From NCBI GenBank assembly GCA_024695815.1, contig JAILHK010000005.1:85214-149213 (forward strand): a stretch of 64,000 nucleotides of DNA. The letters run 5' to 3'. The position numbers were made by a program, and so were the translations under genes. This document shows positions 56,940 to 64,000 of the stretch, one piece after another. The number at the start of each line of letters is the position of its first letter. Within the stretch, counting starts at the first letter, position 1. Under the pieces are notes generated by a model. The model ran no database searches. It was given only the letters and a program-made list of their open reading frames with translations, and had not been told where the DNA came from. The DNA is from Prevotella sp. GTDB taxonomy: Bacteria > Bacteroidota > Bacteroidia > Bacteroidales > Bacteroidaceae.

Positions 56940-58766
56940 TTACACAAACTTTTGGATGAGACTGACGAATCGCTGACCGTACTTCTGTTTTTTGAATTCG
57001 CCGATGCCAGAGATAAAGCCAAATTGTTCGATGCTGGTGGGTTTGATGGTGGCCAACGCGTGCAGCACTTTGTCGCTGAATACGATGTAGGGAGGCATTT
57101 TCTCTTCTTGTGCGCAGAGCATGCGTAGTTGTCTGAGTGCATCGAACAACTTTGGATCTTCTATGCCCGAGGTGGCAGCTAATCCAGGTATGGTGATAGT
57201 GGGTATCTGCAGTTGCAGCTTGTGCTTGGTGCATCGGGTGGTGATCTCTTTTGTGTTGCGATCTATGACGCATAGTTCTATCTGTTTTCGTCCGTAGAGT
57301 ACCTCTTCGCCCAGTGGGGTAATCTTGACATGGTGCATCTCGTCGTAGGCTATCTCGATGAGTCCCAGTTGCAGCATCTGTAACAGATAGTCTTGCCAGT
57401 CGTTAATGGTGTGCTCTTTGCCCACGCCAAAAGTCTTCAGCTGGTCGTATCTCATCTTTTTGACTTCAGGCGAGAACATGCCCTTCACGATTTCTACCGT
57501 TGTCGATATGCGTATCTGCTCGTTGGTGCGCTTGATCGCACTCAACGCCATCTGACATAGTTTCGTGCCATCGAAATGCTGGGGCGGATTCTGGCATATG
57601 TCGCAGTTGCAGCAGTCGTGATCCATCTGTTCACCAAAGTAGTTCAATAAAATACGTCTTCTGCAGATGCTCGACTCAGCGTATTCTTGCATGCGGTGCA
57701 GCTTGTCCATATTGATATCTTGCTGTCCGCTCTGTTTTGCAAACTCAGACAGTTGCACAATATCGCTAAGTGAATAGAACAGCACGGTGTCGGCATTGGC
57801 ACCGTCGCGTCCAGCACGGCCGATCTCTTGATAGAAGCTTTCTATGCTCTTTGGCATGTTGAAATGAATTACCCAGCGTACGTTACTTTTGTCAATTCCC
57901 ATTCCAAAGGCCACGGTGGCACAAACCACTTGCACTTGGTCGTTTTTGAACAATTCTTGGGTCTGACTTCGCTCGTGTGGTGAGAGGGCTGCGTGGTAAT
58001 GCATCGCTTGTATGCCGTGGCGTCGCAACTGCTCCGCCACCTTCTCAGTACTCTTTCTGCTTAGGCAGTAAATGATGCCGGCATCCAGTGGCCTGGCTTT
58101 GATGAAATTCTGAATAAATGATATCTTTTCCTTCTCTTTATAACCTCTTTTAACCGAGAGGCTTAGGTTCGGACGGTCAAAGCTACTAATGAACTCATTA
58201 CACCCTTCTATTTTCAATTGCTTCAGAATGTCGCGTCGCGTTATCTTGTCGGCTGTTGCTGTTAGCGCCATGATGGGCACGTGCGGAAATTGCTCGCGTA
58301 GTTTACCCAGTTGGGTGTATTCTGGTCGGAAGTCGTGTCCCCACTGGCTGATACAGTGTGCTTCGTCGATAGCAAAGAGTGAAATCTTTAATTGTTTCAA
58401 AAGAAAATCCATCTCGGCTAATAGTCTTTCTGGCGAGATGTAGAGTAATTTTAGTAGCCCCATTGTGCACTTGCGACGAATCACGGTGTCCATGGTCGAG
58501 TCGTTGTTTGAATTCAAGGCCTCTGCTTCGATGCCATTGCTCTTCAGTGTTTCAACCTGATCTTTCATCAAACTGATAAGTGGCGATACAACAATGGCGG
58601 TGCCTGGCAGCGCTAAGGCGGGAATCTGATAACACAGACTCTTTCCTCCGCCTGTAGGCATCAGCACCAGTGTATCTTTTCCTGCTAGCACATTACGGAT
58701 GATTGCTTCCTGTTGCGGGCGAAATGTGTCGTAACCATAGTGACGTTTCAGTAGTTCGTAGATCAT
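56940..58766 (-). CDS. recQ: ATP-dependent DNA helicase RecQ
   Basis: Unwinds DNA 3' to 5' in recombination and repair. It has 608 residues. Motif 0/I FRPQQEAI and MPTGGGKS (36-43), motif II AIDEAHC (about 139), motif VI QEIGRAGRDG (about 318). The RQC zinc site (CRRR, CCNCDICQNPP) lies at about 366-392, followed by the winged helix and a C-terminal HRDC domain with ISGIGEFKKQKYG. ATG 58766 overlaps the fur-like stop (ATGA) and is preceded by AAAGGAGG, which decides the start over an upstream in-frame ATG at 58799. Confidence 0.96.
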   Translation of the reverse strand: MIYELLKRHYGYDTFRPQQEAIIRNVLAGKDTLVLMPTGGGKSLCYQIPALALPGTAIVVSPLISLMKDQVETLKSNGIEAEALNSNNDSTMDTVIRRKCTMGLLKLLYISPERLLAEMDFLLKQLKISLFAIDEAHCISQWGHDFRPEYTQLGKLREQFPHVPIMALTATADKITRRDILKQLKIEGCNEFISSFDRPNLSLSVKRGYKEKEKISFIQNFIKARPLDAGIIYCLSRKSTEKVAEQLRRHGIQAMHYHAALSPHERSQTQELFKNDQVQVVCATVAFGMGIDKSNVRWVIHFNMPKSIESFYQEIGRAGRDGANADTVLFYSLSDIVQLSEFAKQSGQQDINMDKLHRMQEYAESSICRRRILLNYFGEQMDHDCCNCDICQNPPQHFDGTKLCQMALSAIKRTNEQIRISTTVEIVKGMFSPEVKKMRYDQLKTFGVGKEHTINDWQDYLLQMLQLGLIEIAYDEMHHVKITPLGEEVLYGRKQIELCVIDRNTKEITTRCTKHKLQLQIPTITIPGLAATSGIEDPKLFDALRQLRMLCAQEEKMPPYIVFSDKVLHALATIKPTSIEQFGFISGIGEFKKQKYGQRFVSLIQKFV

Positions 58767-59197
58767 CTGTTGTCCTCCTTTCCGGAACAGTTGGCACAAA
58801 TTCCTTTCACAACATATTCAGTTTCTTCCACCTCAAATCCTTCGGGCAGTGGCACCGAGGGAATTCTGACGTTGGGTAGGCAATAGGTGCGGTGGCATAC
58901 GCGGCATGACAGGTGTACGTGACCCGTGCAGTGGCGGGTGTCGTCGTGGTGGCACACGCAGTATTTCTGGGATCCAGACCCGTCGTCAATCTCGTGAAGC
59001 AGGTGCGCCTCGTTCAGAAGGGTCAGTGTACGGAAAATTGTCGATTTATCAACTGTCTTGAGACCTGTTTCAAGGTCGTTAAGGCTGAAGGCATCTGTGT
59101 AGTTATTGCGTATGTAATGCCAAACGAGCAGGCGTACAGCTGTCACTCGTATGCCGGCCTGCTGCAGGGTTCGTTCGTCAGAGGTGTTTGTATGCAT
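58763..59197 (-). CDS. Fur-family transcriptional regulator
   Basis: A 144-residue metal-dependent repressor. The N-terminal winged helix holds AGIRVTAVRLLVWHYI and the recognition part VDKSTIFRTLTLLNEA (about 47-62). The dimerisation domain has the regulatory His-rich HHDDTRHCTGHVHLSC and two CxxC pairs (CRVC, CANC) that form a structural zinc site. Whether it senses Fe, Zn or peroxide cannot be told. ATG 59197 is chosen, as sequence upstream lies beyond the promoter. It is translationally coupled to recQ, which is unusual for this family. Confidence 0.92.
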   Translation of the reverse strand: MHTNTSDERTLQQAGIRVTAVRLLVWHYIRNNYTDAFSLNDLETGLKTVDKSTIFRTLTLLNEAHLLHEIDDGSGSQKYCVCHHDDTRHCTGHVHLSCRVCHRTYCLPNVRIPSVPLPEGFEVEETEYVVKGICANCSGKEDNR

Positions 59198-59220
59198 CGT
59201 GTTTAATATAATAATAGGTG

Positions 59221-59228
59221 CAAAGGTA
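59221..59228 (-). promoter_or_regulatory. -7 element of the fur-like / recQ operon
   Basis: Minus-strand TACCTTTG lies 23 bp before the ATG at 59197. The -33 element is poor. Confidence 0.6.
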
Positions 59229-59272
59229 GAAAAAAAACTTGATTTAACGAATAGTGATAATAAATAATTTCG

Positions 59273-59280
59273 TATCTTTG
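59273..59280 (+). promoter_or_regulatory. -7 element of the DEAD-box helicase gene
   Basis: TATCTTTG ends 8 bases before the ATG, so the transcript should be near-leaderless. It is divergent from the fur-like promoter 45 bp away, so a regulator bound between could act on both. Confidence 0.62.
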
Positions 59281-59288
59281 CAAACGCT

Positions 59289-60617
59289 ATGAGGAATGAA
59301 TTACTTAACAAAGTACTTGGTAAGTTGGGAATTAACCAACTGAGCATGATGCAACAAGAGGCTGAAGAGCACATCTTGCGCGGGCGTCATGATGTCGTGA
59401 TACTTTCTCCCACGGGTTCTGGTAAGACGCTGGCTTACCTGTTGCCACTCGTTCAGTTGCTCGATGCTTCCAGCAACGAAGTTCAGGCTTTGGTGGTGTT
59501 GCCTAGCCGTGAGCTGGCCCTGCAGTCGGATACTGTCATGAAGTCTATGGGCTCTGGACTACGTTCGCAGAGTTGCTATGGTGGTCGTGCTGCTATGGAT
59601 GAACATCGTATTCTGAAGCATAATATGCCACAGCTTGTGTTCGGCACACCTGGTCGATTGAATGACCATTTGGACAAAGGCAACATTGACGCACACCATA
59701 TTAAATATATTATAATAGATGAATTTGATAAGTGTCTCGAGATGGGGTTCCAGGACGAGATGTCTAAGTTGATAAACAGTTTGCCCGCATTGGAGCGTCG
59801 CATCCTGCTATCTGCAACAGACGCCGAGCAAATTCCTCAGTTTGTAGAGATGCACAGTACGGATCGTCTGGATTTTCTGGTGGACGAAGAGTCTGTCAGC
59901 GAACGTGTGCAGGTCTATCGGGTGGACAGTCCTGAGAAGGATAAGTTGGGTTCGCTGGCTAAGTTGCTCCTTTCGCTAGGCGAGGGCCAAAGCATTGTAT
60001 TCCTGAATTATCGTGACTCGGTGGTGCGTACCGACGAGTTCTTGCGCCAACAGGGCTTTTCTACAAGTGCCTTTCATGGTGGAATGGATCAGCGGCAGCG
60101 CGAGGATGCACTCTATAAATTCTCAAACGGCTCAGCCATGGTGCTGGTATCTACCGACTTGGCTTCACGTGGTCTCGACATTCCTCAAATAGACAATATT
60201 ATTCACTACCACTTGCCCCTCAACGAAGAGGCAATGGTGCATCGCGTGGGGCGAACGGCACGCTGGGATTCCTCGGGAAAGACATTTTTCCTGATTGGTC
60301 CCGACGAGCATCTGCCTGAGTTTGTACAGGCCGATGTCGAAACCTATGAGATGAAGACTGGCAACCAAAAGCCTGCTGCACCACGCATGGCAACGCTCTA
60401 CATAGGCAAAGGCAAGAAAGACAAAATCTCGAAGGGCGACATCGTAGGTTTCCTCTGTAAGAAAGGTGGGCTGCAGACCTCCGAGGTAGGGCGTATAGAT
60501 GTGGCTGAGCGCTATGCCTATGTGGCAGTGAGACGCGAGAAGCTTCAACAAGTCATCAAGTTGACTCGCGGCGAGAAGATAAAAGGCATACGCACAATCG
60601 TGGAACCCGTGCGATAG
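59289..60617 (+). CDS. DEAD-box RNA helicase with DbpA-type RNA-binding domain
   Basis: A 442-residue RNA helicase. Q motif region NQLSMMQQEA, motif I SPTGSGKT (40-47), motif II reads DEFD rather than DEAD (about 143), motif III SATD, and motifs V and VI TDLASRGLDIPQ and HRVGRTAR. The C-terminal 75 residues (RMATLYIGKGKKDKISKGD, then DVAERYAYVAVRRE) form a DbpA-like RRM that in E. coli targets 23S rRNA helix 92. A ribosome-assembly role is therefore likely. It is a single gene divergent from fur-like/recQ. Confidence 0.93.
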   Translation: MRNELLNKVLGKLGINQLSMMQQEAEEHILRGRHDVVILSPTGSGKTLAYLLPLVQLLDASSNEVQALVVLPSRELALQSDTVMKSMGSGLRSQSCYGGRAAMDEHRILKHNMPQLVFGTPGRLNDHLDKGNIDAHHIKYIIIDEFDKCLEMGFQDEMSKLINSLPALERRILLSATDAEQIPQFVEMHSTDRLDFLVDEESVSERVQVYRVDSPEKDKLGSLAKLLLSLGEGQSIVFLNYRDSVVRTDEFLRQQGFSTSAFHGGMDQRQREDALYKFSNGSAMVLVSTDLASRGLDIPQIDNIIHYHLPLNEEAMVHRVGRTARWDSSGKTFFLIGPDEHLPEFVQADVETYEMKTGNQKPAAPRMATLYIGKGKKDKISKGDIVGFLCKKGGLQTSEVGRIDVAERYAYVAVRREKLQQVIKLTRGEKIKGIRTIVEPVR

Positions 60618-60701
60618 AAATGCCAATTATTAGTAATTTGATACGTTGAGTTGACAATATGATAGGAAAAGTGTGGTTTTACATTAATTTATGCCAAAAT
60701 A

Positions 60702-60733
60702 TTTGCTGGTTTAAAAATAAAATTGTAATTTCG
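60702..60733 (+). promoter_or_regulatory. Promoter of serC-serA
   Basis: TTTG (60702-60705), 20 bp, TAATTTCG (60726-60733), with one mismatch in the last part of the -7 element, 52 bp before the serC ATG. Confidence 0.6.
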
Positions 60734-60785
60734 CAACGTTTTTAAGAAAAAGGTTATTAAACTAAATAATTAATCAAACAATTTT

Positions 60786-61853
60786 ATGAAGAAGTACAAC
60801 TTTAATGCCGGCCCTTCGATGCTTCCTCGCGAAGTCATTGAGGCCACCGCTAAACAGTGTTTAGACTTCAATGGTTCTGGTCTTTCTTTGATGGAGATCA
60901 GCCATCGTGCCAAGGATTTCCAGCCTGTAGTCGACGAGGCTGTAGCGCTCGTTAAAGAGCTGTTGCAGGTTCCTGATGGTTACTCCGTCATCTTCCTTGG
61001 TGGAGGCGCATCCCTTGAGTTCTGTATGATTCCTTATAACTTCTTGATTAAGAAGGCTGCCTATCTGAACACTGGCGTTTGGGCAAAGAAGGCTATGAAG
61101 GAAGCAAAACTTTTTGGTGAGGTAGTTGAGGTCGCTTCTTCTGCTGATGCAAACTATACCTTCATCCCTAAGGATTGGACTGTACCTGCAGATGCTGACT
61201 ATCTGCACATCACTACCAACAATACCATCTATGGTACTGAGCTTCGCAAGGACCTCGACGTTCCCGTACGTCTGATTGCCGATATGTCTTCTGATATCTT
61301 CAGCCGTCCTATCGATGTGGCTAAGTACGATGCTATCTATGCTGGTGCTCAGAAGAACCTGGCTATGGCAGGTGTTACCATCGTGATTGTCAAAGATGAT
61401 GCTCTGGGCAAGGCTCCCCGTGAGATTCCTACTATGCTCGACTATCGCACTCACGTTTCTAAGGGCTCTATGTTCAATACACCTCCAGTTGTGCCCATCT
61501 ACTGCGCACTCGAGAACCTGCGCTGGATTAAGAAGCAGGGTGGTGTAGAGGCTATGGATAAGCTGGCTCACCAGCGTGCAGAGATTGTTTACGGTGAGAT
61601 TGATCGCAACAAGATGTTCGTTGGTACTGCTCAGGAGGCTGATCGTTCGTTGATGAACATCTGCTTTGTTATGGCTCCCGAGTACAAGGAGTTGGAGAAG
61701 GACTTCCTCGACTTCGCTGTATCAAAAGGTATGGTTGGCGTTAAGGGACACCGTGATGTAGGTGGTTTCCGTGCTTCTTGCTACAATGCCCAGACCATCG
61801 AAGGCGTTAACGCCCTTGTTGCCTGCATGAAGGAATTCGAGGCAAATCACTAA
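60786..61853 (+). CDS. serC: Phosphoserine aminotransferase
   Basis: Converts 3-phosphohydroxypyruvate and glutamate to phosphoserine; it also acts in pyridoxal phosphate synthesis. It has 355 residues, starting [16 protein letters not shown]. Phosphate-binding GGGASLEF lies at about 74-81, [10 protein letters not shown] at about 148, and the PLP lysine in [12 protein letters not shown] at about 193. RGHRDVGG-like [11 protein letters not shown] is at about 325. It is directly followed by serA, the preceding pathway step, with 30 bp between them. Confidence 0.97.
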   Translation: MKKYNFNAGPSMLPREVIEATAKQCLDFNGSGLSLMEISHRAKDFQPVVDEAVALVKELLQVPDGYSVIFLGGGASLEFCMIPYNFLIKKAAYLNTGVWAKKAMKEAKLFGEVVEVASSADANYTFIPKDWTVPADADYLHITTNNTIYGTELRKDLDVPVRLIADMSSDIFSRPIDVAKYDAIYAGAQKNLAMAGVTIVIVKDDALGKAPREIPTMLDYRTHVSKGSMFNTPPVVPIYCALENLRWIKKQGGVEAMDKLAHQRAEIVYGEIDRNKMFVGTAQEADRSLMNICFVMAPEYKELEKDFLDFAVSKGMVGVKGHRDVGGFRASCYNAQTIEGVNALVACMKEFEANH

Positions 61854-61856
61854 TTT

Positions 61857-61881
61857 TGAATTGACAATTGATAATTGACAA
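61857..61881. repeat. Short AATTGACAATT repeat in the serC-serA gap
   Basis: AATTGACAATTGATAATTGACAATT-type sequence: two copies of AATTGACAATT separated by GAT-like spacing, each nearly self-complementary. Similar A/T heptad repeats are scattered in Bacteroidales intergenic DNA; I see no clear role. Confidence 0.5.
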
Positions 61882-61883
61882 TT

Positions 61884-62801
61884 ATGAAAGTATTAGTTGC
61901 AACAGAGAAACCATTTGCAGCAGCTGCTGTCAATGGTATTAAAGCAGAGATTGAGGCAGCTGGCAATGAGCTGGTGCTGCTCGAGAAATATACAGAGAAG
62001 GCTCAGTTGCTGGCTGCAGTAGCCGATGCTGATGCGCTGATTATCCGTTCGGATAAGGTAGATGCCGAGGTGCTCGATGCTGCCAAGCATCTGAAGATTG
62101 TTGTTCGTGCCGGTGCTGGCTACGACAATATCGACCTGGCTGCAGCCACAGCCCACAATGTAGTGGCAGAGAACACACCTGGTCAGAACTCAAATGCTGT
62201 TGCAGAGCTGGTGTTCGGTCTCCTCGTGATGGCTGTACGCGGTTTCTACAATGGTAAGAGTGGCAGCGAGCTGCTGGGCAAGAAGTTGGGTATCTTGGCT
62301 TTTGGCAACGTAGGTCGCAATGTGGCTCGTATCGCCAAGGGCTTTGGTATGGAGGTCTATGCCTACGATGCTTTCTGTCCTGCTGACGTAATCGAGGCTG
62401 CTGGCGTACATGCCGTTTGCTGCCAAGAGAAACTGTTTGAGACTTGTGATGTGGTATCGCTTCACATCCCTGCTACTGCTGAGACCAAGCAGAGCATCAA
62501 TGCTGCATTGGTTGGCAAGATGAAGAAAGGAGGCGTGCTGGTTAACACAGCTCGTAAGGAGGTTATCAACGAGCCAGAGCTCATCAAGTTGATGGCCGAG
62601 CGCGAGGACCTGAAGTTTGTTACCGATATCATGCCCGATGCCAACGACGAATTCCTGAAGTTCGAGGGTCGCTACTTCTCAACTCCTAAGAAGATGGGTG
62701 CTCAGACAGCCGAGGCCAACATCAATGCTGGTATCGCTGCTGCTAAGCAGATTAATGCCTTCTTCAAGGATGGCGACACAAAGTTCCAGGTAAACAAGTA
62801 A
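61884..62801 (+). CDS. serA: D-3-phosphoglycerate dehydrogenase, short lysine-type form
   Basis: Oxidises 3-phosphoglycerate to 3-phosphohydroxypyruvate, opening serine synthesis. It has 305 residues without ACT or intervening regulatory domains. The NAD motif is LAFGNVGRNVARIA (about 136-149), and the substrate Arg is in NTARKEV (about 220). The usual catalytic His in PHxGxxT is replaced: the sequence reads STPKKMGAQTAEA (about 270), matching the type III-K group described for Entamoeba and Bacteroides-like enzymes, in which Lys serves. ATG 61884 is preferred to TTG 61875. Confidence 0.93.
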   Translation: MKVLVATEKPFAAAAVNGIKAEIEAAGNELVLLEKYTEKAQLLAAVADADALIIRSDKVDAEVLDAAKHLKIVVRAGAGYDNIDLAAATAHNVVAENTPGQNSNAVAELVFGLLVMAVRGFYNGKSGSELLGKKLGILAFGNVGRNVARIAKGFGMEVYAYDAFCPADVIEAAGVHAVCCQEKLFETCDVVSLHIPATAETKQSINAALVGKMKKGGVLVNTARKEVINEPELIKLMAEREDLKFVTDIMPDANDEFLKFEGRYFSTPKKMGAQTAEANINAGIAAAKQINAFFKDGDTKFQVNK

Positions 62802-62854
62802 TCACGCAAGAAACAAGTATTCCGTTTCTATCAGCGTGAGTCGCTCGATATAAT

Positions 62855-62891
62855 AATCCCAGACTTGTACTTCTGCAGGTCTGGGATTTTC
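62855..62891 (+). terminator. Rho-independent terminator of serC-serA
   Basis: A perfect 10-bp stem, AATCCCAGAC (62855-62864) with GTCTGGGATT (62879-62888), is followed by TTCTT after a T-rich arm end. It lies 54 bp after the stop. Confidence 0.85.
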
Positions 62892-62923
62892 TTATCTGTT
62901 CCTTTGCTATTATTGTTGCTATC

Positions 62924-62965
62924 TAAAAAAATATCCCTGACCTTTATAATGTAAGTCAGGGATAT
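62924..62965 (-). terminator. Rho-independent terminator of hsp20
   Basis: An 11-bp perfect stem, ATATCCCTGAC (62931-62941) with GTCAGGGATAT (62955-62965), is followed on the minus strand by seven T. It lies 24 bp after the hsp20 stop. Confidence 0.88.
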
Positions 62966-62989
62966 ATTATTAATTTGGAACTATCAACA

Positions 62990-63415
62990 TTATGAAACCT
63001 CAATGGCTTTAGTCACTTTCTCCTTTGGTTCGGTCTTCGGCATCGTGATTGTCAAAATGCCATCCTCTACCTTAGCAGAAATCTTGTCGCGCATCACATC
63101 GTCTGGCAGGGTGTAGCTCTGTTCGTAGTTAGAGTAGCTGAACTCCCGACGCAGATAGTGGCGATGACTGTCTTCATGCTTGTGTTCCTGCTTGGCCTCA
63201 ATAGCGATGGTGAGGTTGCCCTCATCGTTGATCCCTACACGGCAATATTCTTTCTTTATGCCTGGAGCTGCAAGTTCCATGATGTAGCTCTTGTCGTTCT
63301 CCTTGACATTGACTGCGGGTGCTGTACTGTTGGCACGAGGCATGAAATCAGTGTTAAAGAAATCATCAAACATCGTTGGGAACCAACCATTGCTTTTCAT
63401 TAATCCGTTCAACAT
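62990..63415 (-). CDS. Small heat shock protein, Hsp20 family
   Basis: A 141-residue ATP-independent chaperone that holds unfolding proteins. After a short N-terminal arm (NGWFPTMFDDFFN) comes the alpha-crystallin domain (about 33-135), starting PAVNVKENDKSYIMELAAPG, with the conserved end motif AKVEDGILTITMPK. The C-terminal anchor is reduced to KAIEVS, which has the I-x-V signature used in oligomer assembly. AGGAGGT precedes the ATG by 9 bases, one of few strong ribosome sites in the window. Confidence 0.95.
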   Translation of the reverse strand: MLNGLMKSNGWFPTMFDDFFNTDFMPRANSTAPAVNVKENDKSYIMELAAPGIKKEYCRVGINDEGNLTIAIEAKQEHKHEDSHRHYLRREFSYSNYEQSYTLPDDVMRDKISAKVEDGILTITMPKTEPKEKVTKAIEVS

Positions 63416-63524
63416 AATTCTTACCTCCTAATTATACTTTTAGTTTAACTTATTTGTTCGATTGCCTCGACTTGTTTGCCTCGGCTTTCACTAAGGATAA
63501 TGCAAAGTACATGCCTACAGAGCG

Positions 63525-63570
63525 AATCCGTGCCAGAATGACAATCACGAAAGTCAATCTGGCACGGATT
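63525..63570. repeat. Long hairpin upstream of hsp20
   Basis: AATCCGTGCCAGA (63525-63537) and TCTGGCACGGATT (63558-63570) are perfect 13-bp arms. Inside, TGAC (63539-63542) pairs with GTCA after one A-A mismatch, leaving a loop of about 10 bases. T-rich sequence follows on the plus strand. It could terminate transcription or encode a small stable RNA. Confidence 0.6.
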
Positions 63571-63618
63571 TTAAACTCGGTTAAACAATGCTGCCAATTC
63601 TTTAAACCCGTTTAAACA
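63570..63618. promoter_or_regulatory. Paired 18-bp TTTAAAC elements
   Basis: TTTAAACTCGGTTAAACA (63570-63587) and TTTAAACCCGTTTAAACA (63601-63618) match at 16 of 18 positions and start 31 bp apart (about three helical turns). Each holds two (T/G)TTAAAC half-sites. Their position between hsp20 and the radical SAM gene suggests binding sites for a regulator. Confidence 0.5.
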
Positions 63619-63649
63619 TTACTGAATAGATTAGAAATGAGACAACGCT

Positions 63650-64000
63650 TCATTTCCCCCTATTCACGATCTCCTCGTGGAAGAAATAGTTCACCACCAC
63701 CGGCGGCTCGCCATGAAGGGAGCGCATGGAGTCGTCGTTGCGGACGTATGGCAGCCCTTCAGTCTCACAAAAGGCGCGCATCTGCATGTCGAGCTGCATC
63801 CAGTAGGAGCGGTCTTTCTTCGTGTAGATGTCATGGTAGAGCTGGTCCAGTTCGGGGTAATGCTCGTGAATCCACGCGAAAATCTTGCCTTTGTAGTCGC
63901 CACGCAGATTCAGGTTCTCCAGCCAAACGAGGTTACAGCAGTCCTTGGCCTTGCGGATGATGGCTTCGACATCGGTGATGCCGGGGAATATCGGAGAGAT
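63650..64000 (-). CDS. Radical SAM protein (SplB/COG1533-like), C-terminal end (partial)
   Basis: A frame open from the window edge to a TGA at 63650-63652 encodes 116 residues with no start in the window. The first residues, ISPIFPGITDVEAIIRKAK, then WLENLNLRGDYKGKIFAWI, resemble the end of the barrel in the SPL-family radical SAM proteins (photolyase-repair type, COG1533). The CxxxCxxC cluster would lie beyond the edge. The sequence is richer in G and C than most of the window. The assignment rests on the C-terminal part only. Confidence 0.68.
   Translation of the reverse strand: MSPIFPGITDVEAIIRKAKDCCNLVWLENLNLRGDYKGKIFAWIHEHYPELDQLYHDIYTKKDRSYWMQLDMQMRAFCETEGLPYVRNDDSMRSLHGEPPVVVNYFFHEEIVNRGK

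Overview
The window is chromosomal DNA from a member of the Bacteroidota, most likely Prevotella or a close relative in the Bacteroidales. The evidence is the Bacteroidota-type promoter (TTTG, 19-20 bp, TAnnTTTG) in front of many genes, very few Shine-Dalgarno sites, and families typical of the phylum: a FeoA-FeoB fusion, PPi-dependent phosphofructokinase, DUF3127, DUF4835/PorD, DUF3078, an AAA-CYTH fusion, a lysine-type SerA and a TonB-dependent receptor. I found no rRNA, tRNA, CRISPR array, insertion sequence or prophage. Gene density is high, and most genes are core or lineage-core.

Layout. 0-3.9 kb: end of gyrA, two secreted TPR proteins and a divergent UDP-GlcNAc 2-epimerase homologue, closed by a terminator. 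4-10.8 kb: feoAB, pfp, a GH25 lysozyme, a small sigma-70 factor and a DUF3078 outer-membrane protein. 10.9-12.4 kb (minus): patatin lipase and trmD. A 22-bp tandem repeat lies in the divergent region before ligA. 12.7-21.5 kb: ligA, a B3/B4 editing-like protein, a GH43 glycosidase, an ABC-F ATPase and an M13 peptidase.

21.6-30.3 kb is the first unusual locus: a tightly packed run with its own promoter. It encodes a four-zinc-ribbon protein, a membrane Ser/Thr kinase, a four-module CbbX/SpoVK-type AAA+ ATPase, a zinc-ribbon/FHA protein and a PP2C phosphatase. It looks like a complete phospho-signalling circuit (kinase, phosphatase, phosphothreonine reader) wired to an ATP-driven remodeller. 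Close gene spacing continues into metA, an RlhA-like U32 protein and a polytopic lipoprotein that again ends in a zinc ribbon.

34-43 kb: TonB-dependent receptor, a small Lys/Ala-rich secreted protein, panE, a DUF3127 OB-fold protein with an SSB-like tail, dnaN, a DnaQ-type exonuclease, coaBC and porD. galE follows on the minus strand.

44.3-51.1 kb (minus) is the second unusual locus: two tandem copies of a two-gene module. In each, a Cache-HAMP protein with a degenerate histidine-kinase dimerisation helix (phospho-acceptor His replaced by Asn, no ATPase domain) overlaps by 8 bp a full Cache-HAMP-HisKA-HATPase kinase. Each module has its own promoter and no response regulator is nearby.

51.1-52.1 kb is the only long stretch without a confident gene. 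52.1-64 kb: a secreted metzincin-type protease, pheS with an AAA-CYTH protein, fur-like/recQ divergent from a DEAD-box helicase, serC-serA, hsp20 with a complex upstream region, and the 3' end of a radical SAM gene cut by the window edge.
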